From: an uncultured Bacteroidales bacterium
GTDB lineage: Bacteria; Bacteroidota; Bacteroidia; Bacteroidales; Bacteroidaceae
Length of the DNA stretch: 61,853 bases
Direction of reading: 5' to 3'
NCBI GenBank assembly: GCA_902779085.1
Contig: CACYZY010000013.1
Coordinates: 1-61,853 of the forward strand
The notes beneath the pieces are model-generated. The model saw only the letters and a list, made by a program, of their open reading frames with translations, was not told where the DNA came from and made no database searches. Shown here piece after piece: positions 60,848 to 61,853 of the stretch. The position numbers and the translations under genes are program-made. Each line of letters begins with the position of its first letter. Position 1 is the stretch's first letter.

Positions 60848-60899
60848 GAGCGGATTCCTGCAACTTGTTTTTATACAATTATTGCTGTGAATCCGCTTC
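60848..60899 (+). terminator. Hairpin after the ParB-like gene
   Basis: GAGCGGATTC (60848-60857) and GAATCCGCTTC (60889-60899) pair with one bulge over a 31-nt loop, followed by ATTTTAATATTT. Confidence 0.55.
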
Positions 60900-61003
60900 A
60901 TTTTAATATTTACACCTAAGTCAATGTTAAGGACAATGCTAAGGTCTGGTCTGTAAAGTAATCCCCCTTATCCTGCCACCAGTTGGCAGTTGAATCTATT
61001 TAG

Positions 61004-61042
61004 GAGCCTGTTCACCTTTGTGGATGGGCAGGCTCTGTTTTT
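61004..61042 (+). terminator. Second hairpin-T-tract in the ParB-like/DUF3871 gap
   Basis: GAGCCTG (61004-61010) and CAGGCTC (61029-61035) followed by TGTTTTT. Plus-strand terminator shape; it overlaps the end of a small minus-strand ORF. Confidence 0.5.
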
Positions 61043-61149
61043 GTCCTACCCATCCGCTCCCCAAAACACCACAAATGCCAACTTGCCAAAATCATACCCA
61101 ATATGCAACTTAATATAGCATATACTTTGTTCATAGCCTCAACTGTCAT
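61012..61149 (-). CDS. Possible small single-helix membrane protein (45 aa)
   Basis: From ATG 61149 the frame gives MTVEAMNKVYAILS followed by one hydrophobic helix (about residues 8-28) and a basic/polar tail ending AHPQR. It is the only minus-strand candidate in the right element. The frame continues upstream to 61371, but that part crosses the conserved 61309 motif and looks noncoding. It could be a real small protein or chance; there is no clear promoter. Confidence 0.25.
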   Translation of the reverse strand: MTVEAMNKVYAILSCILGMILASWHLWCFGERMGRTKTEPAHPQR

Positions 61150-61308
61150 GTTCTGCTGAAAGTTTCCTGTTTCTTCCAAAATCACCTGTTCAAGCTTGCC
61201 AAAAATAAACGAAAGCCAAGAAAATGGGTACAGGCACCTGCTATACAAACACCCCCTCCCCATACTGTCACCACTCCATTTATATATATGGTGTAGCCTC
61301 AACGGTCT

Positions 61309-61333
61309 AGAACCCCCGTCAGTCCCCCGCCCA
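61309..61333 (+). promoter_or_regulatory. Conserved GC-rich 25-nt motif upstream of DUF3871 (right copy)
   Basis: AGAACCCCCGT, C, AGTCCCCCGCCCA; it differs from the left copy (1194-1218) at one position only. It lies 92 nt before the ATG here and 96 nt in the left copy, so distance to the gene is also kept. Flanking sequence is much less similar. Confidence 0.5.
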
Positions 61334-61425
61334 GTATTAGTATGAAAAATAGCATCTATGGAAAATAGCATTTATTATCAACTGTAGGTACTATAGTATT
61401 TATTAATCATTTAAACTAATTCAGT

Positions 61426-61853
61426 ATGGAAAATTTAATGTTAATGCCTACCATTAGAAACGGTAGGAAGTTTGACTTCTCAGATGCTGAGATTGTCGAG
61501 CCAGTGAGGGAAGAAGTGAAAGAAACGAAGAAACAACTTCACTTCATTGAGGCTAACACGGAAGATGTAACAATGGAGCATCTTCTGAATGATTGTGTAA
61601 CACCTGTTTTTGCAAAGGACAATGAGCTTACTATAAGCCATCCTTTGTTTATACAGGTTGTTGAAGAAGCAACTAAGGATTTCTTTAGGGGTGAGCAGGT
61701 GGATGAGCCAGAGATAAGATGCAGCCACATTATAAAGGGTCGCATTCCGTCTGCAATCCATAAGCCTGCAAACCAACTGTTGGAATCTGATAAAACCATC
61801 TATTACGAAAGGTGTGCTTTCTCTATTGATGTGCCAACTATATGGGAAGATGT
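61426..61853 (+). CDS. DUF3871 family protein (right copy, cut by window end)
   Basis: The first 142 codons of a DUF3871 gene; it runs off the window without a stop. Eight nucleotide differences from the left copy over 428 nt were counted by eye (about 98% identity). Predicted protein differences are few (for example F for L near residue 41, M for I near residue 50, V for I near 79). Upstream leaders are clearly less similar, so identity rises sharply at the start codon. The family has no known function. Confidence 0.85.
   Translation, partial: MENLMLMPTIRNGRKFDFSDAEIVEPVREEVKETKKQLHFIEANTEDVTMEHLLNDCVTPVFAKDNELTISHPLFIQVVEEATKDFFRGEQVDEPEIRCSHIIKGRIPSAIHKPANQLLESDKTIYYERCAFSIDVPTIWED

Noticed and set aside
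61150-61371. Upstream part of the 119-aa minus-strand frame
   Set aside because: It crosses the conserved 61309 motif and has irregular composition; only the last 45 codons look like a possible peptide.

Overview
The window reads as a Bacteroidales chromosome (phylum Bacteroidota). Most genes are preceded by the Bacteroidales -7 box TAnnTTTG, often with a TTTG-type -33 box about 20 nt upstream, rather than an E. coli-type promoter. The gene families fit: a BtuG-type surface B12 lipoprotein, class III fructose bisphosphatase, DUF4837, DUF4738, DUF3871 and DUF3853 proteins, an Oar-like TonB receptor, and FimB/Mfa2-like and TlpA/DUF4369 lipoproteins. The genus cannot be fixed from what is visible.

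Layout. (1) 1-7620: the end of an integrated element with all genes on the minus strand. It holds a tyrosine integrase next to tRNA-Pro(GGG), two unrecognised proteins, an SF2 helicase-like ATPase with an atypical P-loop, a DUF5131 radical-SAM-like protein and a DUF3871 protein. (2) 7627-57748: chromosomal core. It holds a fimbrial-type lipoprotein with a structured leader, fbp, a cobalamin-riboswitch-controlled B12 uptake operon (btuB-btuG-btuF-btuC, with no ATPase gene), trpB2, a Ktr/Trk potassium uptake pair, tRNA-Ser(GCT), cdd, a LysM glucosaminidase, an aminotransferase, a LolC/E-type permease, an outer-membrane receptor, a broken SMR exporter gene, a Tat-exported Gfo/Idh/MocA oxidoreductase, a Na+/solute symporter, ettA, an Oar-like receptor and rlmN. 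A long co-directional run follows (DUF4837, pdxA, sigma-54 activator, lptE, TPR-like, secG, two MFS transporters, PqqD-like, DUF3805, Uup-like ABC-F, SLC13), then hsp20, tlpA-tcdA, DUF4738, mutS2 and an HD hydrolase. (3) 57753-61853: a second element inserted in the 3' end of a tRNA-Ser gene. It holds an integrase, DUF3853, a ParB-like protein and the start of another DUF3871 gene that runs off the window.

The two elements sit in mirror orientation around the core: each integrase lies at the core junction and transcription runs outward. Their DUF3871 genes are about 98% identical over the overlapping 428 nt, so they form an inverted repeat spanning the whole window. A 25-nt GC-rich motif upstream of both is conserved while the surrounding leader has diverged. 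Other signals not explained by genes are a decaying 22-bp tandem repeat at 30214-30391, a nested palindrome next to it, TTGACA-type palindromes upstream of hsp20, phased TTTATTGA boxes in the right element, and GTAC and GGTGAC boxes in the left element.

Functionally the core combines envelope biogenesis (LptE, SecG, LolC/E-like, outer-membrane receptors), cofactor acquisition and synthesis (B12 uptake, PdxA), translation support (EttA, Uup-like, RlmN, TcdA) and ion transport. All family assignments were made by eye from sequence; no database search was run.
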